A DNA stretch of 64,000 nt, taken from assembly GCA_041391125.1 (NCBI GenBank), contig JAWKON010000044.1, positions 10,278 to 74,277 of the forward strand, written 5' to 3'. The notes beneath the pieces are model-generated. The model had not been told where the DNA came from and did not search any database. It saw only the letters and a list, made by a program, of their open reading frames with translations. Positions 38,905 to 46,969 of this stretch are shown here, piece after piece. The translations under genes and the position numbers were made by a program. The stretch is from JACKBC01 sp041391125 (GTDB lineage Bacteria; Chloroflexota; Anaerolineae; Caldilineales; Caldilineaceae). The stretch's first letter is position 1. Every line of letters begins with the position of its first letter.

Positions 38905-39030
38905 GATGACAAGATGACGGGATGACAAGATGACGGGATGACAAGGTGAGGGGATGACAAGATGACGGGATGACAAGGTGACGGGATGACAAGGTGACGG
39001 GATGACAAGGTGACGGGATGACAAGGTGAC
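38905..39030. repeat. Tandem array of a 16-base unit (GATGACAAGATGACGG)
   Basis: About eight copies of the unit, each two variant 8-mers, follow the DUF58 stop directly. Variants carry ggtgac in place of gatgac. The same 8-mers form the arms of the inverted repeat at 24001-24066. No inverted partner is seen here. Confidence 0.9.
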
Positions 39031-39078
39031 CGAGCATGTGTACCAAGCTAAGGCTCTGGGTGGACAATAGAGGAGTGC

Positions 39079-39119
39079 CGGTCGAGTAGTGCGGGGCGGT
39101 ATCCGCACGTATCGAGACC
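39079..39119. repeat. GGTCGAGTAG...TATCGAGACC hairpin element
   Basis: The bases ggtcgagtag, a GC-rich centre with tgcgggg and cgca, and tatcgagacc form an imperfect 40-base hairpin. Related pieces (cttcgatactgccgctgcgc) follow at about 39145-39170. The whole gap from 38902 to 39244 holds repeats and no gene. Confidence 0.55.
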
Positions 39120-39244
39120 AAACGGGTCGACCCGCTCACTCTGGCTTCGATACTGCCGCTGCGCTCCCAAGGCTCCAAACTGCTGTAAGCGCAGCGACGC
39201 CGACTCAACCGCCGTTCGCTGTCTCAGTGTATCAGGGGTGATCT

Positions 39245-40039
39245 ATGAACGGTGTGCAGGATTCATGGCAGGCGGGCGATCCATACGATTATTTTATGGG
39301 CCGGTGGAGTCGATTGGTGGCTCGGGATTTCGTCCAATGGTTATCGCCGGTGCCCGGACTCAAATGGCTGGATGTGGGCTGTGGCTCCGGCGCTTTGAGC
39401 GAGAATATCATCCAAAACTGCCAGCCCGCGGAGTTGATTGCGGTGGATCAATCCGAGGGGTTCGTGGCCACGGCGCAGAAACGGCTGGGCAGCCTGGCGC
39501 AGTGCAAAGTGGGCAACGCCCTGGCGCTGCCCATAGAGGCCGCCTCGGTCAATTTCACGGTTTCGGGCCTGGTCTTGAATTTCATCGCGCAGCCCGCAAC
39601 GGCGCTGGCCGAAATGCGCCGAGTGACGCTGCCCGGCGGCGCGGTTGCCGTTTACATTTGGGACTATGCGGGCCAAATGGCGTTTCTGCGCACCTTTTGG
39701 GATGCCGCCGTTCAACTTGATCCGCAGGCGTCCAATCTGCATGAAAGCCACCGTTTTGCCGATGCCACAGATGAAACATTGCGGGCGCTCTTTCAGCGGG
39801 CAGGTTTTGTAAATATCGAAGCTGTTTCCATAGAGATTAACATGATATTCCAAAATTTCGATGACTATTGGCAGCCATTTCTGGGGGGCCAAGGGCCAGC
39901 GCCATCGTACGTGCAGCATTTGGATGCGTCGGCCAAAACGGAATTGCGCGACGCTGTGTATGAGCGGTTGCCCATCCGTGCGGATGGTTCCATTGCCATG
40001 CCGGCGCGCGCCTGGGCAACCAGAGGAGAGGTGTCATAA
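39245..40039 (+). CDS. SAM-dependent methyltransferase
   Basis: This is a class I methyltransferase. The cofactor-binding motif LDVGCGSGALSENII is at residues 42-56, the acidic strand LIAVDQS at about 64-70, and VGNALALPIEAASVNFTVSGLVLNF matches motifs II-III of the UbiE/Methyltransf_11 group. The 264-residue length is normal. It ends in TAATG shared with the next gene, so translation is coupled to the DUF4129 protein. Being placed between DUF58 and DUF4129, which are usually neighbours, is unusual. The substrate is unknown. Confidence 0.88.
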   Translation: MNGVQDSWQAGDPYDYFMGRWSRLVARDFVQWLSPVPGLKWLDVGCGSGALSENIIQNCQPAELIAVDQSEGFVATAQKRLGSLAQCKVGNALALPIEAASVNFTVSGLVLNFIAQPATALAEMRRVTLPGGAVAVYIWDYAGQMAFLRTFWDAAVQLDPQASNLHESHRFADATDETLRALFQRAGFVNIEAVSIEINMIFQNFDDYWQPFLGGQGPAPSYVQHLDASAKTELRDAVYERLPIRADGSIAMPARAWATRGEVS

Positions 40040-41826
40040 TGGACGCGCTCGAACTTGGCGGCGCCGCGCAGCCAACTGTTAACGAAGCCCACGCCGCAAA
40101 TGAGCCCGACGAGTCCAAGGTGCAGTTTGACCAGCCGTGGCTCACGTCGGTCTTGCGCCCCATGCTAATTGCCGTGATGGCGGGCTGCATGGTGGTGGCG
40201 CTGATTGCGTTTCTGCGCCACGCCTTTCTGGAGGTGCCGGTGGCGTACACCAGCGTCATGCTCTTCCTGGGTATTACCTCGGCGCTCATCGCCTGCATCT
40301 CCACCACGTGGCTGGCGCAACCGGAGCAGCGCATGCGGCGCAACAGCGGCCTTCGCACCGCCGAGTTTGCGCTGATTTTGGCCATCACGCGGCTGACCAC
40401 GTGGATCACCGTGGGCTATTTGCCTTCGTTGGAAGCCTTTTTGACACGCCCGTTGGAGACGCTCATCGACCCGGTCTATATTCTGAGCTGCGCCATAGTG
40501 CTGCTGGCCTGGTTTTTTGCCGCCAGCACCACCAGCGATTTTCTGCGCATGGGGTTGCAGTCCGATGAACTGTACGCCGCCCGTCAGCGCACCGGCCGCA
40601 GCACCGACGATCCCGTGCCGCCCAATTACATCAATCGCCGCGCCGTGCTGGGCGGCTTTGTGGCGCGCTGGCTGGGCGGCGGCATTCTGCTGGTGCTGCT
40701 GGCGGCGGGGACGCGCGTGGGCCAATCCAGCAACAGCTTCTTTGCCATTACGCAGCAGAACATTTCACCCGCCGTGATTTCGGCCATCATCATCTATTAC
40801 CTCACCGGTCTGGTGCTGATCAGCCAAGGTCAACTGGCCGTGCTGCGCGCCCGCTGGACGTTGGAACGGGTGCCCAGCCGGGCCAGCGTGCTGCGCAACT
40901 GGCCCGTGTATGCGTTGGGGCTCATCTTTGGCATGGGTTTTCTGGCCGGGATGATGCCCTTTGGCGGCACCTTTTATTTGGCCACGGTCATCTCCACCGT
41001 GCTGCGCGCCATCTACATAACCATGCTCACGATTATGCAGATCTTCATGGGGCTGCTCATGTGGCTCGGTTCATTGTTGGCCGGTGATGAGCCGATAGCG
41101 CAGCCCGAAACGCCGCCGCCCGCCGCGCCGCCGCGCATTGATCTGCCGCCCGCCGACCCCACGCAGGTTCCCGAGTGGCTGGGGGGGGTGCTCTTTTGGG
41201 GCGTGCTGGCGCTGATTTTGGGCTATGCACTCTATATTTACTTTAGCGGGCGCGGCATTAACTTTGCCTGGTTGCGCAGATTCTGGGCGCTGCTGCGGGC
41301 GCGCTGGGCCGAGATGTTTGGCACGTATCAAGAATGGCAGGCGGCCCGCGTGCGCGCCCGCGCCAATCGCCAGACTGATGGCGAAACGGGAGCCGGGCTG
41401 CTGAGCAATCTGCTGCGCTGGCGCAATTTGAACCCTGATCAGCAGGTGCGCTATTTCTATTTGACCACCCTTCAGCGCGCCGAAAAAGCGGGCATTCCGC
41501 GCCGTTCGGCGGAGACGCCACTGCAATATGCGCCGCGCTTGTTGGAGCAGCTTCGGCAGCATGTGGCCGCGCGGGAAGAAGGGGAGCCCGAAGAAAGGGA
41601 GAAAGGGAGAAAGGGGGGAGGGGAGATGCTCCCGTCGCTTCCGGCGGCGGTGGATGTATCCGATGAGCAGTTGGCGGCGCAGTTGGAGAGTGCGCAGGCG
41701 GTGCAGGAGCTGACGGAGGCGTTTGTGCGCGTGCGCTATGCCGGGCGGGCCACGCAGCCGGATGCGGTGCCTTACTTGAAGCAGTTGTGGGATAAGATCA
41801 AGCGGCAGTTGCGGCGCTGGCGGTGA
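40039..41826 (+). CDS. DUF4129 membrane protein of a MoxR/DUF58 cluster
   Basis: The protein has 595 residues with several membrane segments (for example PMLIAVMAGCMVVALIAFL at about 37-55, and further ones near 75, 105, 155, 210, 250, 290 and 385). The C-terminal cytoplasmic part ends in a DUF4129-type region with VRYFYLTTLQRAEKAGIPRRSAETPLQYAPRL, the conserved tail of these proteins. In other genomes DUF4129 is fused or linked to transglutaminase-like domains; no transglutaminase is seen here. The start ATG overlaps the methyltransferase stop by one base. It is intact, unlike MoxR and DUF58 upstream. Confidence 0.82.
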   Translation: MDALELGGAAQPTVNEAHAANEPDESKVQFDQPWLTSVLRPMLIAVMAGCMVVALIAFLRHAFLEVPVAYTSVMLFLGITSALIACISTTWLAQPEQRMRRNSGLRTAEFALILAITRLTTWITVGYLPSLEAFLTRPLETLIDPVYILSCAIVLLAWFFAASTTSDFLRMGLQSDELYAARQRTGRSTDDPVPPNYINRRAVLGGFVARWLGGGILLVLLAAGTRVGQSSNSFFAITQQNISPAVISAIIIYYLTGLVLISQGQLAVLRARWTLERVPSRASVLRNWPVYALGLIFGMGFLAGMMPFGGTFYLATVISTVLRAIYITMLTIMQIFMGLLMWLGSLLAGDEPIAQPETPPPAAPPRIDLPPADPTQVPEWLGGVLFWGVLALILGYALYIYFSGRGINFAWLRRFWALLRARWAEMFGTYQEWQAARVRARANRQTDGETGAGLLSNLLRWRNLNPDQQVRYFYLTTLQRAEKAGIPRRSAETPLQYAPRLLEQLRQHVAAREEGEPEEREKGRKGGGEMLPSLPAAVDVSDEQLAAQLESAQAVQELTEAFVRVRYAGRATQPDAVPYLKQLWDKIKRQLRRWR

Positions 41827-41856
41827 GTATTCCGTCCAGTTGGATTTCTGGGCGAA

Positions 41857-41885
41857 TTGTATCTTCTACTTATTTTGGGTACAAT
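41857..41885 (+). promoter_or_regulatory. Promoter of the 120-residue/HNH gene pair
   Basis: TTGTAT (41857-41862), a 17-base spacer and TACAAT (41880-41885) make a good sigma-70 promoter, 41 bases before the ATG at 41927. It separates the gene pair from the upstream DUF4129 operon. Confidence 0.7.
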
Positions 41886-41926
41886 GATAGTCGTTCAAGA
41901 GCTGCATATTTTATCTGGTAAATCCT

Positions 41927-42289
41927 ATGACTAAAATAACAATATTCCCGATTTCTACAGAACAGGGTGACACATCCTATTTTGCAATGTCGGGCGATAA
42001 ACAATCAATTGGCGCTACAGCCGGTGAGGCGCTGGATGCTTTGACGCCGCAGCTCGAAGTTGAGCAGTCAAGTACATTGGTACTATTGCAAAACTGGCGG
42101 CCCGATTCTTATTTTACCTCTGAGCAGATGAAACAGCTCTCCACATTGATGGAACAATGGCGTAAAGCGCGCGATGAGGGTCAGCTTGTATCTAAAAAGG
42201 TGCAAAGTGAACTTGAAGAAATGATAGAAGCCGAGCTGCTAGCATCAGCAGCGCGTGCCGCAGCGCTCGTGAATGAACTTGGGCAATGA
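41927..42289 (+). CDS. Unrecognised 120-residue protein coupled to an HNH endonuclease
   Basis: No domain is certain. The first 60 residues look like a small beta-rich fold (TIFPISTEQGDTSYFAMSGDKQSIGATAGEALDALTPQL) that resembles short HicB-like or DUF-type sequences with a conserved Gly-Thr-Ala-Gly-Glu-Ala-Leu-Asp run. The rest is helical and acidic (SELEEMIEAELLASAARAAALVNEL). Its stop overlaps the start of the HNH gene in an ATGA, so the two are made together. Base composition is less GC-rich than the flanking operons. It could be an antitoxin, immunity or targeting partner of the HNH protein, but I cannot choose. Confidence 0.7.
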   Translation: MTKITIFPISTEQGDTSYFAMSGDKQSIGATAGEALDALTPQLEVEQSSTLVLLQNWRPDSYFTSEQMKQLSTLMEQWRKARDEGQLVSKKVQSELEEMIEAELLASAARAAALVNELGQ

Positions 42290-42687
42290 ATCCGTACTAC
42301 CCACTTGTTGCTCTGCGGGCTCGGCATCGATGTGAATATTGTCAGGCGCCTGAATCTCTCTTTAACTTTCCATTTGAAGTTGAGCATATTGTGCCGCTGG
42401 CGCACGGTGGCGTAGATCACGAAGACAATTTGGCGTTGGCCTGCCGTTCTTGTAACGTTTTTAAAGCATCACGCACCTTAGCACCCGATACGGAGACGGA
42501 ACAGCTATTCCCACTTTTTCATCCTCGCACTCAACTCTGGGCGGAACATTTTCAGGTCGATATCGAAACCGCTTCCATTGTTGGCATCTCAGCCATTGGT
42601 CGGGTTACAGTTAGCAGTCTTCGTATGAATAGCCAGCCGCAGAAAACCGCACGTATGCAGTGGATTCGGCTGGTTGTTTTCCCATAA
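42286..42687 (+). CDS. HNH endonuclease
   Basis: The protein has a clear HNH nuclease domain: RHRCEYCQ with the first zinc Cys pair, FEVEHIVPLAHGGVDHEDNLALACRSCN with the catalytic His and the second Cys pair, and KAS after it. The zinc-binding CxxC...CxxC scaffold is complete. Length is 133 residues. The tail (HFQVDIETASIVGISAIGRVTVSSLRMN) is a common extension of phage-like and cyanobacterial HNH proteins. It starts within the ATGA overlap with the upstream gene. The role may be defence, toxin-like or homing; no phage genes are near. Confidence 0.88.
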   Translation: MNPYYPLVALRARHRCEYCQAPESLFNFPFEVEHIVPLAHGGVDHEDNLALACRSCNVFKASRTLAPDTETEQLFPLFHPRTQLWAEHFQVDIETASIVGISAIGRVTVSSLRMNSQPQKTARMQWIRLVVFP

Positions 42688-42691
42688 AACT

Positions 42692-43186
42692 ATGACAACT
42701 CGAACTCTCAAACTCATCTCCATCCCATTGGCAATATTGATCATTACTGCTACTGCCATATTTGCTGCCGAGTCTCGACGCACGCCGGAGTGGCAGACCA
42801 CGCTCGAACAATACGCTGCGCAACGCAACTTGGCTGTCATTGAGGTGGTGCGCGCTCGTCAGCCGCACAACTTCACCGGCGAACTCGACTATCCGATTGT
42901 GTTTCCGGGCCAGTTTGAATATACGGCCGATATCACCTACGAGCAGCCCAATATCTATCAAATTGCGCTGCCCTATCCTGCCGAGGAAGCGCACTGTGCG
43001 CTCGTAGAACATAGCGGCAGGCGCAAGCTGCTCTTTGTGAATTACTATTCCGATAGACTGTGGCGGAACGGTTGGGTGGTCCATTATGGACCGCGGTACG
43101 CCACCAGCGAATCGATGCAAATTACTGGACAATTGAGCTGTCGCTTTGCGGCGATACAAATGTACTGTAAAGAATCGCACGTGTGA
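42692..43186 (+). CDS. Secreted or membrane-anchored protein of unknown function
   Basis: The product of 164 residues from the ATG at 42692 has a signal or anchor segment (LISIPLAILIITATAIFAAES), with no lipobox. The mature part has PHNFTGELDYPIVFPGQFEYTADITYEQPNIYQIALPYP and YCKESHV at the end and contains four Cys. I recognise no family. It lies 5 bases after the HNH stop and overlaps the pdxH start by 4 bases, so it may belong to either transcript. Confidence 0.6.
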   Translation: MTTRTLKLISIPLAILIITATAIFAAESRRTPEWQTTLEQYAAQRNLAVIEVVRARQPHNFTGELDYPIVFPGQFEYTADITYEQPNIYQIALPYPAEEAHCALVEHSGRRKLLFVNYYSDRLWRNGWVVHYGPRYATSESMQITGQLSCRFAAIQMYCKESHV

Positions 43187-43809
43187 GTACAACCCGAACA
43201 CCCCAACCGCGGCTGCGCAAAAACTTTGCGCCCGCCGAACCCTTTAGTTTGTTTGGACAGTGGCTGCAAGCGGCTGTCGATGCCGGCGTTTTGGAGCCGA
43301 CCGCCATGACGCTGGCCACCGTTGGGCTGGATGGCAAGCCGGCAGCGCGCATGGTGGTCATGCGCAGCTTTGACCCGCAGGGCTTCTGCTTTTATACGGA
43401 TTACAGCAGCCGCAAGGGGCGCGAATTGATGCGCAACCCCAACGCAGCCCTCGTCTTCTGGTGGCCAGAACAGCACCGTCAGGTGCGCATTGAAGGGGCG
43501 GTCAAAAAGATGAGCGCCACCGAGTCCGATGACTATTATCACAGCCGGCCGCTGGAAAGCCGCCTAGGGGCCTGGGCCTCGCCGCAAAGCCAGATCATCC
43601 CCAATATTGAAACGTTGGAAATGCGGTTATCGGAGTTGCGCCGCACCTATGCGTATAAAGCCCCCATGCGTCCACCGAATTGGGGCGGCTATCGCGTGCG
43701 TCCCAATCTGGTCGAATTCTGGCAAAGCGGTCCGCATCGGCTGCATGACCGGCTGTGCTACTTCCGCGAAAGCGAGACAAGCTGGCGTATTGAACGATTG
43801 GCGCCGTAA
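43183..43809 (+). CDS. pdxH: Pyridoxamine 5'-phosphate oxidase PdxH
   Basis: This FMN enzyme oxidises pyridoxamine or pyridoxine 5'-phosphate to pyridoxal phosphate, the last step of vitamin B6 salvage. The 208 residues have the family blocks PTAMTLATVGLDGKPAARMVVMRSFD, FYTDYSSRKGRELMRNPNAALVFWW, RQVRIEGAVKKMS, SRPLESRLGAWASPQSQII and the C-terminal signature RPPNWGGYRVRPNLVEFWQ, then RLHDR and WRIERLAP. The start is GTG at 43183 (GTGTGA overlap with the upstream gene). It is intact. Confidence 0.95.
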   Translation: MSTTRTPQPRLRKNFAPAEPFSLFGQWLQAAVDAGVLEPTAMTLATVGLDGKPAARMVVMRSFDPQGFCFYTDYSSRKGRELMRNPNAALVFWWPEQHRQVRIEGAVKKMSATESDDYYHSRPLESRLGAWASPQSQIIPNIETLEMRLSELRRTYAYKAPMRPPNWGGYRVRPNLVEFWQSGPHRLHDRLCYFRESETSWRIERLAP

Positions 43810-44449
43810 TTTTGAAACTACCGATTTTGTACCTATTCACCTCTCCCTGGCCCTCCCCTGGCCGCTGCGCTAGGGGGGGAAATACGCCACCAGGGGCGGC
43901 GTTTGAAGCCACTCCCCCCCTGAGGGGGAGGCTGGGAGGGGGTTTAAGCGTCTGAATAGACACAACATTTTACAGATTTGTTCAATGATTAACCCTTACC
44001 CCAGACTGCGCCGACGTGTCAACCTCTTTTGCCGCCGGTTCAAAGAATAGATGATGCGGCACCCCCAAAAACGTCGCCAGCCCATCAATATGCGCCACGG
44101 TCAAATTGCGCCGTCCCCGCAAAATGTCGGGCAAAATCGACTCATGCTTAAAGAATGGCAAAAGATCCCTCTACCGCAAATCCGCCTCCTCAAGCAGCGT
44201 TTGCTGCACACAGCGGCATTGAAGACATAATAGCGTAAAATGGCTAAATCCGCCCCAATTGTTGTATGATTACACCCCTGCAATTGCAGAAGGAGTGTTG
44301 TCAAAAATCGCGATTCGGGCGCCAGCCGCTCCTCCCTCTTGGCGCACTTCATTCGCCGTTCCCCCTCCTCTCCCAAATTGGAGAGGAGGGAGCCAGGGGG
44401 AGGAGAGGCGCCCGCCCACGCTCACCACCAGGACAGGAGACACGGTTGC
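43810..44449. other. Intergenic region with two G/C-rich inverted repeats and an antitoxin remnant
   Basis: The gap holds an imperfect inverted repeat at 43839-43943 (ctccctggccctcccctggc against gagggggaggctgggagggg), a relic gene on the minus strand (43982-44200), and a hairpin at 44361-44400 (ccctcctctcccaa and ttggagaggaggg). No other gene is visible. Confidence 0.65.
43982..44200 (-). pseudogene. Remnant of a HigA-like XRE-family antitoxin
   Basis: The minus strand reads LLEEADLR, a stop, then RDLLPFFKHESILPDILRGRRNLTVAHIDGLATFLGVPHHLFFEP and a tail to the TGA at 43984-43982. This matches the C-terminal half of HigA-like antitoxins, in which LTVAHIDGLATFF is the second part of the HTH region. 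An in-frame TAG and a missing N-terminus show that it is broken. No toxin gene is adjacent. Confidence 0.65.
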
Positions 44450-45814
44450 ATGATGCAACATGATCATCGCCAACCGGCGCCCGCATCAAATCGGCTGCCG
44501 CAATTTCAATTAGGTCACTTATACCCGCTGATAAGCACACTGCTCATCAGCCTCTTCATATTATCCGCCTGCGATTCGATCTTGGGCCGCCAAAGTCAAA
44601 CGCAAGACGCCCAGGTGACGCTGCCGGCCTACGAAGCCAGCCGCGACGCGGCGGACGCATCTGCCCAGGAAAACGCGGCCGATAGCCCTGATGCTTCTGC
44701 ACAGGACGCGACGCCACCCGCGGACACACAACCCGCCGCGGCGACCGCTCCCAATCCCGAAGCGACCAATGTCAGGGCTGCCGACAATGCGCCATTGCAA
44801 CCGGCCACGGTCGTGCGCGGCGACTACAATGGCGAAGTGGTGGCCAACGATACGGTGGCCGTCGTCGCCGAAGTCAACGGCATGGCCCAGGAAGTGGCGG
44901 TGGATGTGGGCGACCGGGTGGTCAAAGGCCAGGTGTTGGTGCGCATCGACACCACCATGTTGGAGGCGCAGCGGGCGCAAGCGCTGGCCGGTCTGGAAGC
45001 CGCCCAAGCCCAGCTCGAACAGATGTTGCGGGCGCCGGATGCAGACGATATTGCCGCCGCCGAGGCCGCCATCAATGCCGCCGCCGCCGCCTATGCCGAA
45101 GTGACCAAAGGCGCCTCCGCCGAAGACCTGCGCATTATGGAGTCACAGCTTCAGCAGGCCGAAGCCGCGGTGCGCCAGGCCCGCGCCGCCTATAACGACG
45201 TGCGCTGGAACCCCAAAATTGCCATGTTGCCGCAAAGCCTGGCCCTGCAAAGCGCCACCCTGCAATTGGAAGCAGTGCAGGCCCAATATGACAAAGTGGT
45301 GAAAGGCGCCTCCAATGACCTCATTGCCGGCGCTTACGCCCAACTGGTGCAGGCGCGCTCACAATTGGCCCGGCTGCAAGAGGGCGCCAGCGCCGAGCAG
45401 GTCCGCGCCATGCAGGCCCAGGTGAGTCAGGCCGAGGTGGGTCTCTACATGACTCAGCTCCAGCTCGACAAGGCGGCCATCAAAGCTCCCATGGAGGGCA
45501 TTGTGATCCAGCGCAACGTCTCCATTGGCGGCATGGTGGCGCCCGGTGCGCCGCTCTTTGTGCTGCGCTCGCCCGATGTGAAAATTATGATCCCAGTCGA
45601 AGAGTTGCGCCTGCCCACCATCGCCATCGGCCAGTCTGCATTGGTGCGCGCCAACGCTTATCCCGACCGCGTCTTCCAGGGCGAAATCAGCAAAATCGCC
45701 CCTCAACTCGACCCGCAGACCCGCACCATTCAGGTGACCATTCAGCCCACCGAGCCGGCGGATGTGTTATTGCCGGGGATGTTTGCGGCGGTGGATTTAT
45801 TGGTAGAGGAGTAG
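44450..45814 (+). CDS. HlyD/RND-type periplasmic adaptor lipoprotein
   Basis: This is a membrane-fusion (adaptor) protein of an efflux pump. From the ATG at 44450 a lipoprotein signal ends in LFILSACD. The body has a biotinyl-lipoyl-like segment (AVVAEVNGMAQEVAVDVGDRVVKGQVLVRID), a long alpha-helical hairpin rich in Ala/Gln (residues about 165-300), the second lipoyl half (LDKAAIKAPMEGIVIQRNVSIGGMVAPGAPLFVL), and a beta-barrel (LVRANAYPDRVFQGEISKIAPQLDPQTRTIQVTI). No pump permease or ATPase is adjacent; the next gene is on the other strand. A longer open frame from 44339 is not supported. Confidence 0.88.
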   Translation: MMQHDHRQPAPASNRLPQFQLGHLYPLISTLLISLFILSACDSILGRQSQTQDAQVTLPAYEASRDAADASAQENAADSPDASAQDATPPADTQPAAATAPNPEATNVRAADNAPLQPATVVRGDYNGEVVANDTVAVVAEVNGMAQEVAVDVGDRVVKGQVLVRIDTTMLEAQRAQALAGLEAAQAQLEQMLRAPDADDIAAAEAAINAAAAAYAEVTKGASAEDLRIMESQLQQAEAAVRQARAAYNDVRWNPKIAMLPQSLALQSATLQLEAVQAQYDKVVKGASNDLIAGAYAQLVQARSQLARLQEGASAEQVRAMQAQVSQAEVGLYMTQLQLDKAAIKAPMEGIVIQRNVSIGGMVAPGAPLFVLRSPDVKIMIPVEELRLPTIAIGQSALVRANAYPDRVFQGEISKIAPQLDPQTRTIQVTIQPTEPADVLLPGMFAAVDLLVEE

Positions 45815-45818
45815 AATT

Positions 45819-46718
45819 TTATGTGGCTTTGCGCGGCATATAGGTCACAATCAGCACGCCGATCAACACGGTAATGCCGCCGATGAGCTGGCGGAGACCC
45901 GGCGTCGTATCAAAGAGCAGCAGCGCCCACACAATGGTGGCCACCGGCGTCAGCGTGGTGATGACGGAGAGCAGCCCCATATCCAGCCGGCGCAGCGCCC
46001 AGTAATAAAAGGCGCGGCTGGCCGTCACGTCAAAAGTAGCGGTGAGGATGATGATGCCCCAGCCCATGAGCGTGGGCCAGGTCAGCACCTGGCGCGCCGC
46101 CGACATCACAAAGAGGATGGCGGCGGTACTCAGCAGCCGATAGAAGAAGAAATCCAGAAAGCCCATTTGGTTGCCGTAGCGTTTGACCACGGCAAAGTGG
46201 GCCGAATAGCAAAACGAGCCAAAGACCAGCAACAGCGCCCCCCAGCGCAACTGCGCATCGGGCTGATAGGCAATCACAAAGCTGCCCACAATGGCAACAG
46301 CCGCCCCCAAAAGCTGAATTGGTGAAAAACGTTCCCCCAACCATAAAATACCCAGCGCCAGGCTAAAGACTGTCGACACCTTGGTCAGCATGGAAGCCGT
46401 GCCCGGGTCAATGAAAGTCACTGCCAGGTAGCCCAGGTAGGTGCTGGCGCCAATCAGTGCGCCGATGGTCACAAAGAACCATTTGTTTTCACGCAACGCC
46501 GCCAAGCTGATCTGCCGGGTGATCAATCCATAGAGCCCCACCTGCACCGCGGCCACCCCCATAACATACGCCGCCGAAATATCGGGGCTGACGTACGAAG
46601 CCAGCAGTTTCGCATATATATAGTGCATACTGTCAAAGAGCAGCACGAAGGTCAACAGCGGCAGATCGGCGCGACCGATGGCGCTGGTGGAAGTGATGGT
46701 ATTCTGATTTGCGCTCAA
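45819..46718 (-). CDS. EamA/DMT-superfamily transporter
   Basis: The 299-residue protein has about ten hydrophobic helices and two EamA repeats. GTASMLTKVSTVFSLALGILWLGERFSPIQLLGAAVAIVGSF is typical of the end of the first repeat, and LLSVITTLTPVATIVWALLLFDTTPGLRQLIGGITVLIGVLIV of the second. Such proteins export or import small metabolites; the substrate is unknown. It ends four bases from the adaptor gene on the other strand. Upstream lies a hairpin repeat and then the divergent sulfatase gene. Confidence 0.9.
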   Translation of the reverse strand: MSANQNTITSTSAIGRADLPLLTFVLLFDSMHYIYAKLLASYVSPDISAAYVMGVAAVQVGLYGLITRQISLAALRENKWFFVTIGALIGASTYLGYLAVTFIDPGTASMLTKVSTVFSLALGILWLGERFSPIQLLGAAVAIVGSFVIAYQPDAQLRWGALLLVFGSFCYSAHFAVVKRYGNQMGFLDFFFYRLLSTAAILFVMSAARQVLTWPTLMGWGIIILTATFDVTASRAFYYWALRRLDMGLLSVITTLTPVATIVWALLLFDTTPGLRQLIGGITVLIGVLIVTYMPRKAT

Positions 46719-46808
46719 AGCGCCTCCGATCTAGTAGAGACAACAAGTTGAAATCATCAAAAGACATTAGCGGTAATATAAGTTAATAAGATTTTGTACG
46801 CGGATTCA

Positions 46809-46865
46809 CGCGGATGAACGCAGATTTTTCAGAGAGAATCAGCGTAAATCTGTGTTCATCCGCAT
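46809..46865. repeat. Inverted repeat (CGGATGAACGCAGATT type)
   Basis: The arms cgcggatgaacgcagattt and aaatctgtgttcatccgcat are complementary with one or two mismatches around an 18-base loop. It lies between the divergent EamA and sulfatase genes. Confidence 0.75.
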
Positions 46866-46920
46866 ACCCAATCCTAATTCCGATAATCTCTAAGGGAGAG
46901 TATAACGAGCGCGATTGGGC

Positions 46921-46936
46921 TTGTCAACGTTGACAA
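46921..46936. promoter_or_regulatory. Perfect 16-bp palindrome upstream of the sulfatase (operator candidate)
   Basis: TTGTCAACGTTGACAA is a perfect palindrome 34 bases before the ATG and about 14 bases after a TATAAC that could be a -10 box (46901-46906). This geometry suits a repressor of the LacI type. A near-identical site, TTGTCAGAGTTGACAA, lies upstream of the ABC importer at 58453-58470. Confidence 0.6.
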
Positions 46937-46969
46937 ACTCCATCCGCCACAAATTAAGGAGAATCATCC

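Noticed and set aside
38905..39030. Possible CRISPR array
   Set aside because: The 16-base units are directly adjacent without unique spacers and vary among themselves, so this is a simple tandem repeat. No cas genes are in the window.
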